This document shows positions 10,053-17,895 of a DNA stretch of 64,000 bases, piece by piece (positions within the stretch are counted from its first letter, which is position 1; every line of letters begins with the position of its first letter). The notes under the pieces are model-generated. The model was not told the origin of the DNA. It did no database searches and was given only the letters and a program-made list of their open reading frames with translations. The stretch spans positions 390,593 to 454,592 of the forward strand of contig NZ_NEVL01000006.1 in NCBI RefSeq assembly GCF_002261335.1, given 5' to 3'. Origin of the DNA: Bordetella genomosp. 1 (GTDB taxonomy: Bacteria > Pseudomonadota > Gammaproteobacteria > Burkholderiales > Burkholderiaceae_B). Made by a program: the position numbers and the translations under genes.

Positions 10053-10286
10053 GATACCCTACCCCGCGAGTCGGGAGTCTGTGGCGCATGCGCCATAGCA
10101 GGGACGGGGATGACGCCGTGCGGGCGAAGGGACGATGACGTGCGCGCGGATGGGGTTACGGCGGACGCCGGACCGACGCGCACCGCGTTGGCGTCGAGAT
10201 CGGCGAGGCGCGCATCGTGATCCGCGCATCGCGCTGCGCGACATGCGGCGCGACATGCGGCGAGATGCGCATGCGCCGCGCGCGCT

Positions 10287-10330
10287 TTTTGCGCAGGGAA
10301 TGCGCAACGCTGCGCAATCCCTGCGCAAAA
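10287..10330. repeat. 20-bp inverted repeat built from four TGCGCA palindromes at helical spacing
   Basis: Arms 10287-10306 and 10311-10330 are reverse complements except for one base, separated by ACGC. Within them TGCGCA occurs four times, starting at 10290, 10301, 10311 and 10322, spacings of 11, 10 and 11 bases, that is one helical turn each. A fifth copy starts at 10266. The element lies in the 459-base gap between hemA and tRNA-Phe, which contains no supported gene. It could be a multi-site operator or an RNA hairpin; there is no T-run after the stem, so a simple terminator is unlikely. Confidence 0.6.
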
Positions 10331-10396
10331 CGGCTGCGCGCTCAACGATTTCTCGATGTTTTTGCCGCTTTACGTGCACACGCGAAAATTTTCATG

Positions 10397-10402
10397 TATA
10401 GT
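10397..10402 (+). promoter_or_regulatory. Candidate -10 box of tRNA-Phe
   Basis: TATAGT ends 15 bases before the mature 5' end of tRNA-Phe and follows an A/T-rich stretch (10385-10393). The hexamer 17 bases upstream is a poor -35 match. The call rests on the -10 match and the position. Confidence 0.45.
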
Positions 10403-10417
10403 CTCGTTCTTCGCGTT

Positions 10418-10493
10418 GGCCTGGTAGCTCAGTTGGTAGAGCAGCGGATTGAAAATCCGCGTGTCGGTGGTTCGATTCCGCCCCAGGCCACCA
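10418..10493 (+). tRNA. tRNA-Phe (anticodon GAA)
   Basis: A complete 76-base cloverleaf is present. The acceptor GGCCTGG (10418-10424) pairs perfectly with CCAGGCC (10483-10489), followed by discriminator A and an encoded CCA (10491-10493). The anticodon loop TTGAAAA places GAA at 10451-10453, and the T-loop is TTCGATT. The D-arm GCTC-AGTTGGTA-GAGC is standard. Confidence 0.98.
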
Positions 10494-10501
10494 AGAATTC
10501 C

Positions 10502-10535
10502 AAAAGCCCGGTTGCTCACGCAACCGGGCTTTTTC
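10502..10535 (+). terminator. Terminator after tRNA-Phe, probably bidirectional
   Basis: A perfect 14-bp stem (10502-10515 with 10520-10533) has a TCAC loop, with A residues on the left arm and T residues on the right. It can serve tRNA-Phe on the plus strand and the ART-like gene arriving on the minus strand. Confidence 0.9.
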
Positions 10536-10573
10536 ATTTCCGGGCTTTCTCATTTGCGGCGTGCGGCGCATCC

Positions 10574-11185
10574 TCAGAGCCGGCGCCCCGCCTCCAGCGG
10601 GGCGTGGAGCGGGCGGAAATAGCCTTTGATGCATGCCGTGTTGCGTATGCAGAGCTGGATGTGCGTGTCGGTCAGGAAGCCCGCTTCGGGATAGATCGGC
10701 GCGCCCTCCAGAAAAGGGCCACGGACCGAGTCGTAGGTCAGGTCGGCGCGCGCGAGCCGATACGCATGGAGCAGATTCATGACGGCACAGTCCAGCCCGC
10801 GCCCGGCCTTGTCCGGCGTGGGGCCGACGTTGCGCACCATCGCCATGCCCGCCGCGGCCGAGAGGTCGGCGTAAAGGCCATGCGCCGCACGCACCTGCGC
10901 CGTACTATCGCGATCGAACAGATCGAGGCAATGCCTCAGGTCGATGACGGCGCCCACCACGAACGGTCGCAGGATCCTGCCCTGCGCCTTGCGCTGCCGG
11001 GCCCACGCCATCGCCCGGCCCGGGCTGCCCTCCCAGAAATAGATGCCGTGGCCGAGCCAATCCCATTTTTGCGCGGACGGCAGCAGATGTGTGTCGCCGC
11101 GCAAGACGCGCTCACCCACGACCCGGTCGCAACCGTGGAATCCCAGGACAAAGCTCGGCTGGTACTCATAGGCGGGCCAGACCAT
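10574..11185 (-). CDS. Putative ADP-ribosyltransferase-fold toxin-like protein
   Basis: I recognise the pattern of a widespread uncharacterised family rather than a named gene. The 203-residue protein has an N-terminal FHGCD motif (His near residue 17), then a DWLGHGIYFWE segment (Tyr and Glu) followed by RAMAWA, and near the C-terminus THIQLCIRNTACIKGYF. This H-Y arrangement recalls ADP-ribosyltransferase folds such as DUF3990-like proteins; the fold call is inference. There is no signal peptide or membrane segment. The ATG at 11185 lies two bases after the stop of a small upstream gene (an in-frame TTG at 11191 would overlap it), so the two are coupled, a layout typical of toxin-antitoxin or defence pairs. 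Confidence 0.5.
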   Translation of the reverse strand: MVWPAYEYQPSFVLGFHGCDRVVGERVLRGDTHLLPSAQKWDWLGHGIYFWEGSPGRAMAWARQRKAQGRILRPFVVGAVIDLRHCLDLFDRDSTAQVRAAHGLYADLSAAAGMAMVRNVGPTPDKAGRGLDCAVMNLLHAYRLARADLTYDSVRGPFLEGAPIYPEAGFLTDTHIQLCIRNTACIKGYFRPLHAPLEAGRRL

Positions 11186-11187
11186 GA

Positions 11188-11403
11188 TCAATTTCGGAAG
11201 GGCTTGGCCAGCTTGCCCGAGGCCGTGATGATGCCGGCTGCACGCAGCAGCGCGAGCGCGGACTCCCTGGTGCTGGCGTGCTCCCGCGCAAACGCCCGCA
11301 TATCGCGGATCCGCTCCGCCGGGGTCATGATCCGCACGAACCTGGCCTGCTGCGCTTTCGCAGCGGGCACCCGCTTTGCTTTCTTGGGGGAGTCAGCAGC
11401 CAT
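11188..11403 (-). CDS. Small basic protein, possible antitoxin or partner of the ART-like protein
   Basis: The 71-residue protein starts at the ATG at 11403 with a lysine- and alanine-rich N-terminus (ADSPKKAKRVPAAKAQQ) and ends in a helical segment with ERIRDMRAFAREH and LLRAAGIITASGKLAKPF. Longer in-frame upstream extensions look like arginine-rich antisense noise and were not used. It stops two bases before the ART-like gene. The basic N-terminus could contact nucleic acid. The antitoxin role is inferred only from size, order and coupling; no known antitoxin domain is recognised. Confidence 0.5.
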   Translation of the reverse strand: MAADSPKKAKRVPAAKAQQARFVRIMTPAERIRDMRAFAREHASTRESALALLRAAGIITASGKLAKPFRN

Positions 11404-11526
11404 GGAGGCACCTCGCAGAGTCTTTGGGTACCGGCACGCACACGCACGCCGGGCCCTGCGATCGATTCTATCGTCGCGCTCGCCAATGCCAACCCGGGGC
11501 AACGACGACACAGGACGTATACATCT

Positions 11527-12183
11527 CTAGCTTTCGATCTCCCACTGCGCCACCACCCCGAACACCACCGGCTCGGGCACGCGGAAGCGGGCGGCGCGGG
11601 CTTCGGCGTCGTCTTGGGGCAGCAGGGCCGGCACCAGCGTGGGGCGGGCCTTGGGGCCGGTCTTGTAGGGCTGTTGCGTGACCGCCTGCCGGGCGGGTGC
11701 GAGCAGCGCCTCGGCATGCGGGGCGGGCAGCGCGGCGGTGCTGCTGTTGAGGCTGGCGCGCACGGCGGCGGCGAGGTCGTCGGCGTCGCCGTCGAGGTGC
11801 GAGAGGTCGGCGTAGCTGGACAGGTGCGAGGCCGCGACGAAGTCGGCGAAGCTGGCGTGGTCGAGGCGGCTCTCGTCGTCGTCATGCCAGACGCAGGCCA
11901 CGCCTTCGCGGCCGTCGGCCAGGCGGACCAGGCAGTAGGCGTCGCCGGCGCCGGACTGGGCAAACGGGAAATAGCGGTTGCCGTTCTGTGCGGCGGGGTT
12001 GAGCCATTCGTCGATGTCGCGCTGGCTGTCTTCGGGGTCGAGCCATTCGAAGTCATACACCGCCGCCATGGCCGCGCCATCGGGCGTGCCGGCCACGCCG
12101 CTGCGATACCACGCGGCGAGTTCGGGCGGCAGTTCGAAGCCTGCCTGGCGTGCGATGTCGGTGAACGTGCTCAACAAATCCAT
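11527..12183 (-). CDS. SMI1/KNR4 (SUKH)-type protein, possible orphan immunity protein
   Basis: The 218-residue protein has the SUKH-like pattern: an N-terminal helix (FELPPELAAWYRSGVAG) followed by an acidic strand-rich part with YDFEWLDPEDSQRDIDEWL, then RYFPFAQSGAGDAYCLVRL and VWHDDDESRLDHASFADFV. SUKH proteins are often immunity proteins of contact-dependent or polymorphic toxins. The ATG at 12183 is supported by an AGGAGG site six bases upstream; the nine extra codons of the longer frame are not. No toxin gene is adjacent on either side, so any immunity role is unassigned. Confidence 0.6.
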   Translation of the reverse strand: MDLLSTFTDIARQAGFELPPELAAWYRSGVAGTPDGAAMAAVYDFEWLDPEDSQRDIDEWLNPAAQNGNRYFPFAQSGAGDAYCLVRLADGREGVACVWHDDDESRLDHASFADFVAASHLSSYADLSHLDGDADDLAAAVRASLNSSTAALPAPHAEALLAPARQAVTQQPYKTGPKARPTLVPALLPQDDAEARAARFRVPEPVVFGVVAQWEIES

Positions 12184-12324
12184 GCGTACCTCCTGAGATC
12201 GACGTCCCATTCTAGGGCATGAAAATGGCGCCTTCCGTCATCGCTGCACCCGGTTGCGCGCGCAGCATGCACGGGCCCGGCGCGGCGGTGACGGCCGCCA
12301 GGTGCGATGCGCGCGGCGCGCGCC

Positions 12325-14166
12325 TCAATGATCGAAATGCAGGCGCAGGAACGATTGCCCGTTGCGCTCGCCGGTGGAGAGCCGGTCGGCCAGCCGTCGC
12401 AGCAACGCCGACGACACGCCGGCCAGCGCCGCGTCGAGCGCGGCGTGGAAGTTGGCGTCGTCGGTGTCGAGCAACTGCGCGGGATCGACGCGCGCGCCGC
12501 CCAGCGGCAGCGGCGGCCCGCTGTGCAGCAGCTCCACGTCGAGGTTGAACTCGTCGAAGCTGCCGCGCACCTGCAGCAGCTCGCGCCCGCCGGCCTGGGC
12601 GATGGCCTCGGCGCCTTCGAGCGCGGCGGCCGCGGCGCGCTGCACGGCGTCGCGGCGCGCGCCCCAGACCGCGCCCTGGTGCTCGACGAACTGCACGATG
12701 GCGGTGGCCGCGTCGGCGGGCGGATGCGGATAGTCGGCACTGGCCGCGGGCAGCGGCGCGAGCGAGCGCGCCGCGCGCCGCGAGGTGCCGAGGCGAAACA
12801 GCATGTTGAGCACGATGGCCAGGATGCCGCCCAGGATCACGCCGTTGCCGACCACGAACTGCAGGGCCTGCGGCGCCTCGCGGGGCAGCGCCGGCAGCAG
12901 GATCACGCCCATGCCCGCCACCACCGACAGGCCCACCATGAAGATGGCGCGCGAATCGAGCGCGCGCGAGGCGATCAGCTCGACGCCCGACACGATCAGA
13001 TAGGCCGCCGCGTAGATCTCGACCGCGCCGATCACCGGCGTCGGGATCAGCGTGAGCGCCAGCGTGCCCTTGGGCATGAAGGCCACCAGGGCCAGCAGGC
13101 CGGCGGTGGCCAGGCCCACGTAGCGCGAGGTGCTGCGGCTGATGTGGCACAGCGCGATGTTGGCCGACGAGGTCGAGCTCGGCAGGCCGCCCAGAAAGCC
13201 GGTCGCGATGGCCGACAGCGAGCCGGCACGCAGGCCCCGCCCCACGCGCGCCATGTCGGCACGGCGCCAGTCGGCGTCGTCCATCTTGTTCATCAGGATC
13301 ACGGTGCCCAGCGTGTCGAGCTGCACCATCAGCGAGAGCAAGGCGACCGCCAGCAAAAGCCCGAGATCCACATCGAACACCGGCACGGTGAGCGCGGGCA
13401 GCGCGAACAGCGGCGCCTCGGCCAGCAGCGCGCCGCCCTCGAGCCGGCCGGCCAGCCCGGCCATCAGCACGCCCGCGGCGAGCCCGGCCAGCAACGCAAA
13501 CAGCTTCATGCGGCGCGAACCCCAGACGGAAAAGCCCACCACCACCGCCAGGGCCACGGCCGTGATCGTGACCGCCTGCAGGTCCAGCGCCCCGCCCTTG
13601 CCCAGCCCCGTGCTGTGCTCCAGCGCGGGCGTCACCAGCGACAGCCCGGTCAGGCAGATCACCACCCCGGCCACCGTGGGCGGGAACAGCGCGCGCAGGC
13701 GCGGCAGCACCTGCGCCACGAACAGGCCCACCAGCCCGTTGACCAGCCCGGCCGCGGCCAGCCCGCCCGGGCCGTAATGCACCAGGATGGCGGCGGCGGT
13801 GATGAAGATCACCGGATCGGGGATGTGCACGATCAGGGCGCCGGCGCCGGTGCGCGCACCCCATGCCTGCAACAGCGTCGCCAGCGCCATGCCGAGCACG
13901 GTGGCCGTGACCAGGCTGTTGGTCACCGCCACCGGCAGCTGCGCCATGTGGGCGGCCACCAGCACGTAGGCGATCAGCGCCAGCGCGGTGGCGGCGTGCT
14001 GCAGGCCGAGGCCGAGCAGCGCGCCGGCGGGCGGGCGCTCGTTGGCGGCATAGACCAGATCGGCGGGACGACGCTGCGGCGGCACGGCGGGCAGGCGCAG
14101 GCGGGAAAGCAAGGAGGGGGAGGACACGTGGGCACCCGGGGTGACGGGCCGCCGCGATGCGCGCAC
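12325..14166 (-). CDS. NCS2-family nucleobase/xanthine permease with an extra C-terminal cytoplasmic domain
   Basis: The protein is about 613 residues, against roughly 430-500 for ordinary NCS2 members. Residues about 45-460 contain the 12-14 hydrophobic segments of an NCS2 transporter (ALLGLGLQHAATALALIAYV near the start, FLGGLPSSTSSANIALC in the region of the family signature). The last 140 residues are soluble and include AIVQFVEHQGAVWG, LLQVRGSFDEFNLDVELLH and SFLRLHFDH, which loosely recalls a degenerate GHKL/HATPase-like domain. The GTG start at 14166 is uncertain because no well-spaced ribosome-binding site is seen. It follows a GntR gene on the same strand and probably imports the substrate of the neighbouring pathway. 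Substrate unknown. Confidence 0.8.
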   Translation of the reverse strand: MRASRRPVTPGAHVSSPSLLSRLRLPAVPPQRRPADLVYAANERPPAGALLGLGLQHAATALALIAYVLVAAHMAQLPVAVTNSLVTATVLGMALATLLQAWGARTGAGALIVHIPDPVIFITAAAILVHYGPGGLAAAGLVNGLVGLFVAQVLPRLRALFPPTVAGVVICLTGLSLVTPALEHSTGLGKGGALDLQAVTITAVALAVVVGFSVWGSRRMKLFALLAGLAAGVLMAGLAGRLEGGALLAEAPLFALPALTVPVFDVDLGLLLAVALLSLMVQLDTLGTVILMNKMDDADWRRADMARVGRGLRAGSLSAIATGFLGGLPSSTSSANIALCHISRSTSRYVGLATAGLLALVAFMPKGTLALTLIPTPVIGAVEIYAAAYLIVSGVELIASRALDSRAIFMVGLSVVAGMGVILLPALPREAPQALQFVVGNGVILGGILAIVLNMLFRLGTSRRAARSLAPLPAASADYPHPPADAATAIVQFVEHQGAVWGARRDAVQRAAAAALEGAEAIAQAGGRELLQVRGSFDEFNLDVELLHSGPPLPLGGARVDPAQLLDTDDANFHAALDAALAGVSSALLRRLADRLSTGERNGQSFLRLHFDH

Positions 14167-14218
14167 GCCCTCTGGGCGTGAGTAACCGCCGCGCGGCCGC
14201 GGTTCCCTCGCGGGCGGA

Positions 14219-14899
14219 TCAGGCGGGCACGCCGCTCATGTAGATCTGGGCGTAGCCCTCGCGGATGGCCGAGACGATCTGGTCCATGCGGCGGCCGATG
14301 TGCTTTTCCAGGATGGCCACGCATTCGGCCTCGTCGCGCGCCAGCAGGGCCTGGGCCAGCCGGCGGTGCTCGTCCTGCGAGGCCGGCCGGTCGGCGCGCT
14401 TCATGTCGATCCAGCGCACGAAGCGGATGCGCGCGTTCACGTTCTTGAGCACGCGCAGCATCTCGACGTTGTTCGACATCGCCATCACGCGTTCGTGGAA
14501 GGCCTCGTCGAGCGCGACCAGCTCGGCGATGTCGCGCTCGCCCGCGTCGGGGCCGGTGGCGTCGAGAAAGCCGATCAGGGCCTGGATGTCGGCGTCCTGC
14601 GCGCGCGCGATGGTCAGGCGCACCGCCGCCACTTCGATCGCGCGACGCAGCTCATAGAGCGAGAAGATCTCCTGCACGTCGAGGTCGCGGCAGAAAAAGC
14701 CCTTGCCCGGCAGAAAGCGCAGCAGGCCCTCGATGCTGAGGCGGTTGAGCGCCTCGCGCAACGGCGTGCGCGACACGCCCAGCTGCTTGGCGAGCGCCAC
14801 TTCGTTGAGGCGTTCGCCGGGCTTGAACACATAGCCGATCGCCATGTCCCGAATCTGTTCGTAGACCTTGTCGACGACGCTGTCGCTGGCGGTGCTCAT
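14219..14899 (-). CDS. GntR-family transcriptional regulator (FCD type)
   Basis: The 226-residue protein has an N-terminal winged helix (residues about 8-72, recognition part LAKQLGVSRTPLREALNRL) and a C-terminal FCD helical domain (residues about 85-215) that usually binds a small carboxylate or amino-acid-like ligand through metal-coordinating Asp and His residues; DEAFHERVMAMS and EHRRLAQALLARD are consistent. It sits between the ThDP enzyme gene and the NCS2 permease gene, all on the minus strand. It closely resembles the GntR protein at 17135, so the two may recognise related sites. Confidence 0.88.
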   Translation of the reverse strand: MSTASDSVVDKVYEQIRDMAIGYVFKPGERLNEVALAKQLGVSRTPLREALNRLSIEGLLRFLPGKGFFCRDLDVQEIFSLYELRRAIEVAAVRLTIARAQDADIQALIGFLDATGPDAGERDIAELVALDEAFHERVMAMSNNVEMLRVLKNVNARIRFVRWIDMKRADRPASQDEHRRLAQALLARDEAECVAILEKHIGRRMDQIVSAIREGYAQIYMSGVPA

Positions 14900-15120
14900 G
14901 GGATCTCCGGTGATGCAAGGTGGGCCACGGGGCCGGCTCGCAGGGCCGCGCGGCGGCCCGGTGATCCGAAGACGGGGCGGCGCTGGCCTGCGTGGTTCCC
15001 GGCGATCCTGGCAGACGAGTCAGGCCGCGGCCGGCATCTCGCACGACGCGGCCGCGACGCACCGCGGATAGTAGTCGATCCGCGCGCCGCGCCACCCGCT
15101 GGCGGCGCGGCCCGGCCGCC

Positions 15121-16791
15121 TTACGCCTTGGGCGTGAAGTCGCGGCCGTGCGACTGGGCACGCGGGTCGAGCTTGCAGTGCAGGATCGCGGGCTTGCCGC
15201 TGGCCAGCGCGCGTTCGAAGGCCGGTGCGAACTGCGCCGTGGTGTCGACGCGCTCGCCGTGGCCGCCGAACGCCACCGCCATCGCGGCGAAGTCGGGGTT
15301 GGTGAGCTGCGTGGCCACCACACGGCCCGGGTAGTCGCGTTCCTGGTGCATGCGGATCGTGCCGTACTGGCTGTTGTCGACCACCACCACGATGATCGGC
15401 GCGTCGTACTGCACCGCCGTGGCGAACTCCTGGCCGTTCATCAGGAAGCAGCCGTCGCCCGCGAACGCCACCACCACGCGCTCCGGCAGCTGGCGCTTGG
15501 CCATCACCGCGGCCGGCACGCCGTAGCCCATCGAGCCGCTGGTGGGCGCGAGCTGGGTGGCGTGGCGGTGGAAGCGGTGATGACGGTGCAGCCAGCCGGC
15601 GTAATTGCCCGCGCCGTTGCAGATGATGGCGTCGGCCGGCAGGCGGTCGCGCAGCCAGGTGACGACCTCGCCGTACTGGAAGTCGCCGGGCAGCTTGCGC
15701 GCCACGTCGGTCCAGGCGAGATATTCGGCGTGGGCCTGCTCGGCGCTGCCGGCCCAGGCGGGCGCGGCGGGCACCTGCACCTGCTCCAGCGCGGCCGCGA
15801 ACCCGCGCGGCGAGGCCAGGATGGCGAGGTCGGGCTGGTACACCCGGCCCAGCTCCTCGGCGCCCGGATGCACGTGCACCAGCGTCTGCTGCGGCACCGG
15901 CACGTCGAGCAGCGTGTACGACGACGACGGCATCTCCGACAGGCGGCCGCCGATCAGCAGGATCAGGTCGGCCTCGGTGATGCGGGCCTTGAGCTTGGCG
16001 TCGGGGCCGATGCCCAGGTCGCCGGCATAGTTGGGATGGTCGGCATCGAACAGCGCGGCGCGGCGGAACGACGTGGCCACCGGCAGCTTGGCGCGCTCGG
16101 CGAAGCGGGCGAACGCGGCGCAGGCGGCCTCGTCCCAGCCCGAGCCGCCCAGCACGGCGATCGGCTTGCGCGCCTTGGACAGCAGCTCGCCGAGCTGCTG
16201 CAGATCATGGGGCGCGGGCCAGGCCAGCGCCGGCTCCACGCGCGGCGCGTCCTGCACCTGGACCACGTCGACCAGCATGTCTTCGGGCAGTGCGATCACG
16301 ACCGGGCCCGGGCGGCCCTGCATGGCGACGCGGAACGCGCGCGCCACCAGCTCCGGCACGCGCTCGGCGCTGTCGATCTCCACGACCCACTTGGAAATGG
16401 CGCCGAACATGCCGCGGTAGTCGATTTCCTGGAACGCCTCGCGCTCCTTCATGCTGCGGTCGACCTGGCCGATGAACAGAATCATCGGCGTGGAATCCTG
16501 CATGGCGATGTGCACGCCGTGGCTGGCGTTGGTGGCGCCCGGGCCGCGCGTGACGAAGCAGATGCCGGGGCGGCCGGTGAGCTTGCCGTAGGCCTCGGCC
16601 ATGATGGCCGCGCCGCCCTCGTTGCGGCAGGAGATCACTTCGACGCCGCTGTCGTAGAGCGCGTCGAGCGCGGCCAGGTAGCTTTCGCCGGGCACGCAGG
16701 TGACGCGATCGACGCCCTGGGCGAGCAACTGATCGATGAGCACCTGGCCGCCGGTGCGGTCGGCGAGGGGTGCGGGGCTGGCAGAGGTCAT
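15121..16791 (-). CDS. Thiamine diphosphate-dependent enzyme (acetolactate synthase/2-ketoacid decarboxylase superfamily)
   Basis: The 556-residue protein has the three-domain layout of the POX/ALS family. The cofactor-activating glutamate is E58 in CRNEGGAA, RGPGATN follows in the N-terminal domain, and the Mg-ThDP motif runs from G445-D446-G447 to N473. The ATG at 16791 gives the expected N-terminus; the longer frame reads through the promoter. There is no small regulatory ALS subunit nearby, so a catabolic lyase or carboligase acting on a 2-keto acid is likelier than branched-chain synthesis. It is divergent from a GntR gene, with a strong promoter at 16990-16962. Confidence 0.85.
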   Translation of the reverse strand: MTSASPAPLADRTGGQVLIDQLLAQGVDRVTCVPGESYLAALDALYDSGVEVISCRNEGGAAIMAEAYGKLTGRPGICFVTRGPGATNASHGVHIAMQDSTPMILFIGQVDRSMKEREAFQEIDYRGMFGAISKWVVEIDSAERVPELVARAFRVAMQGRPGPVVIALPEDMLVDVVQVQDAPRVEPALAWPAPHDLQQLGELLSKARKPIAVLGGSGWDEAACAAFARFAERAKLPVATSFRRAALFDADHPNYAGDLGIGPDAKLKARITEADLILLIGGRLSEMPSSSYTLLDVPVPQQTLVHVHPGAEELGRVYQPDLAILASPRGFAAALEQVQVPAAPAWAGSAEQAHAEYLAWTDVARKLPGDFQYGEVVTWLRDRLPADAIICNGAGNYAGWLHRHHRFHRHATQLAPTSGSMGYGVPAAVMAKRQLPERVVVAFAGDGCFLMNGQEFATAVQYDAPIIVVVVDNSQYGTIRMHQERDYPGRVVATQLTNPDFAAMAVAFGGHGERVDTTAQFAPAFERALASGKPAILHCKLDPRAQSHGRDFTPKA

Positions 16792-16961
16792 GGCAAGCGT
16801 CTCGTGGTTGGCGCGAGCTCGTTCCTGGCTCGCGGCGACGGATCGGAAAAGCCCCCGGGGACGCCCGGGCGCTGGCGAATTCGGACTGCGCGGACGGTCC
16901 GGCCCGAAAGGCCGGCGCCGCTCCTGCCGCAACCGGACACTGCGTCGCGACGGGTGAAAAA

Positions 16962-17010
16962 ATCATATCACTTGACTGCATACACTCCAAGCATCATCAT
17001 CTGTATACAG
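16962..17010. promoter_or_regulatory. Divergent promoter and GntR-like operators between the ThDP gene and gntR
   Basis: On the minus strand TTGGAG (16990-16985) and TATGAT (16967-16962) are 17 bases apart, a good promoter for the ThDP gene. On the plus strand TTGACT (16972-16977) and CATCAT (16995-17000) are 17 bases apart and could drive the gntR operon. Two related 10-mers, CTGCATACAC (16976-16985) and the perfect palindrome CTGTATACAG (17001-17010), lie 25 bases apart, the first inside the minus-strand spacer. The GTATAC core suits FCD-type GntR operators, so autoregulation and repression of both directions is inferred. The rest of 16792-17134 shows no gene. Confidence 0.6.
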
Positions 17011-17134
17011 CTTCAAATACAGGTTGTCCCGGATAGCGCCCTGGCCGGACAGCCGGCAGAATTTCCCGATTTTTCAGCCACTTGCACTGCCGGCCGCCGA
17101 GCGGCCCAGGCAAGCGGCACCCGCACCCGACACC

Positions 17135-17863
17135 ATGACGGCAACCCTCGCGCCCTCGCCGGCCAACATCTACGACCGCATCAAGGCCATGGCGACCACC
17201 TTCCGCCTGCGGCCGGGCGAACGCATCAACGAGGTCGAGCTGGCGCGCCGCCTGGGCGTGTCGCGCACGCCGGTGCGCGAGGCGCTCAACCGGGTGGCGG
17301 CGGAGGGCTTTCTGGTGGCCACGCCGAGCCGCGGCTATACGGTGCGCGCGCTCGACGCCCAGCAGATCCTGGCGCTCTACGAATACCGCGCCACGGTGGA
17401 GCTGGGCATCGTGCGGCTGGTGTGCGCGCGTGCCACCGAGGCCGAGCTGCTGGCCCTGCTCGAGCTGGCCGAACAGCACCAGGACGAGCCCGAAACCGAC
17501 GGCCAGGCCATCCGCCTGCTCTGGCGCGACGAGGAGTTCCACGAGCGCCTGGCCGCGCTCACGCACAACGACGAGTTCCAGCGCTCGATCCGCTCGATCA
17601 ACGAGCGCATCCGCTTTGCGCGCTGGATGGACCTGCGTTCGCGCCGGGCCCACACCCGCACCGATCATCCCGACATCGTGCGCGCGCTGCTCGCGCGCGA
17701 CCTGGCGCGCGTCGAGGCCCTGATGGCGCGCCACATCGATCACCACCTCGATCATCTGATCGAACTCACCCGGCGCGGCTATGCCGAGATCTACATGGGC
17801 AACGCGCTCGCCGACTACGCGGAGGCGCGGCTGGCCGAAACCAGCCTGCTGCCGCCCTGCTGA
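17135..17863 (+). CDS. GntR-family transcriptional regulator (FCD type)
   Basis: The 242-residue regulator has a winged helix (residues about 10-75, with LARRLGVSRTPVREALNRVA) and an FCD ligand domain with WRDEEFHERLAALTHNDE and HPDIVRALLARD. It is the first gene of gntR, D-2-hydroxyacid dehydrogenase, RidA and aminotransferase, divergent from the ThDP gene. The ATG at 17135 has no clear Shine-Dalgarno, but the longer TTG-initiated frame would start close to the inferred transcription start. It probably binds the paired CTGTATACAG-like sites upstream. Confidence 0.85.
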   Translation: MTATLAPSPANIYDRIKAMATTFRLRPGERINEVELARRLGVSRTPVREALNRVAAEGFLVATPSRGYTVRALDAQQILALYEYRATVELGIVRLVCARATEAELLALLELAEQHQDEPETDGQAIRLLWRDEEFHERLAALTHNDEFQRSIRSINERIRFARWMDLRSRRAHTRTDHPDIVRALLARDLARVEALMARHIDHHLDHLIELTRRGYAEIYMGNALADYAEARLAETSLLPPC

Positions 17864-17895
17864 CCCCTCACCCTTCGACCCTCTCAAGGATTCCC

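Noticed and set aside
10392..10634. Minus-strand frame with the string HRHADFQSAALPTELPG
   Set aside because: This is the translated complement of tRNA-Phe, a well-known annotation artefact, not a protein gene.
10418..12210. Integration of a mobile island at tRNA-Phe
   Set aside because: No integrase gene and no direct repeat of the tRNA 3' end were seen downstream; only the accessory gene content hints at insertion.
15121..16791. Biosynthetic acetolactate synthase (ilvB/ilvG)
   Set aside because: No small subunit or ilvC neighbour, and the context of GntR regulators and a permease is catabolic; only the superfamily is supported.
14992..17895. Very long plus-strand frame reading into the D-2-hydroxyacid dehydrogenase
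   Set aside because: Only the part from 17896 matches a protein family. The upstream part is antisense to the ThDP gene, crosses the divergent promoter and overlaps gntR in another frame.
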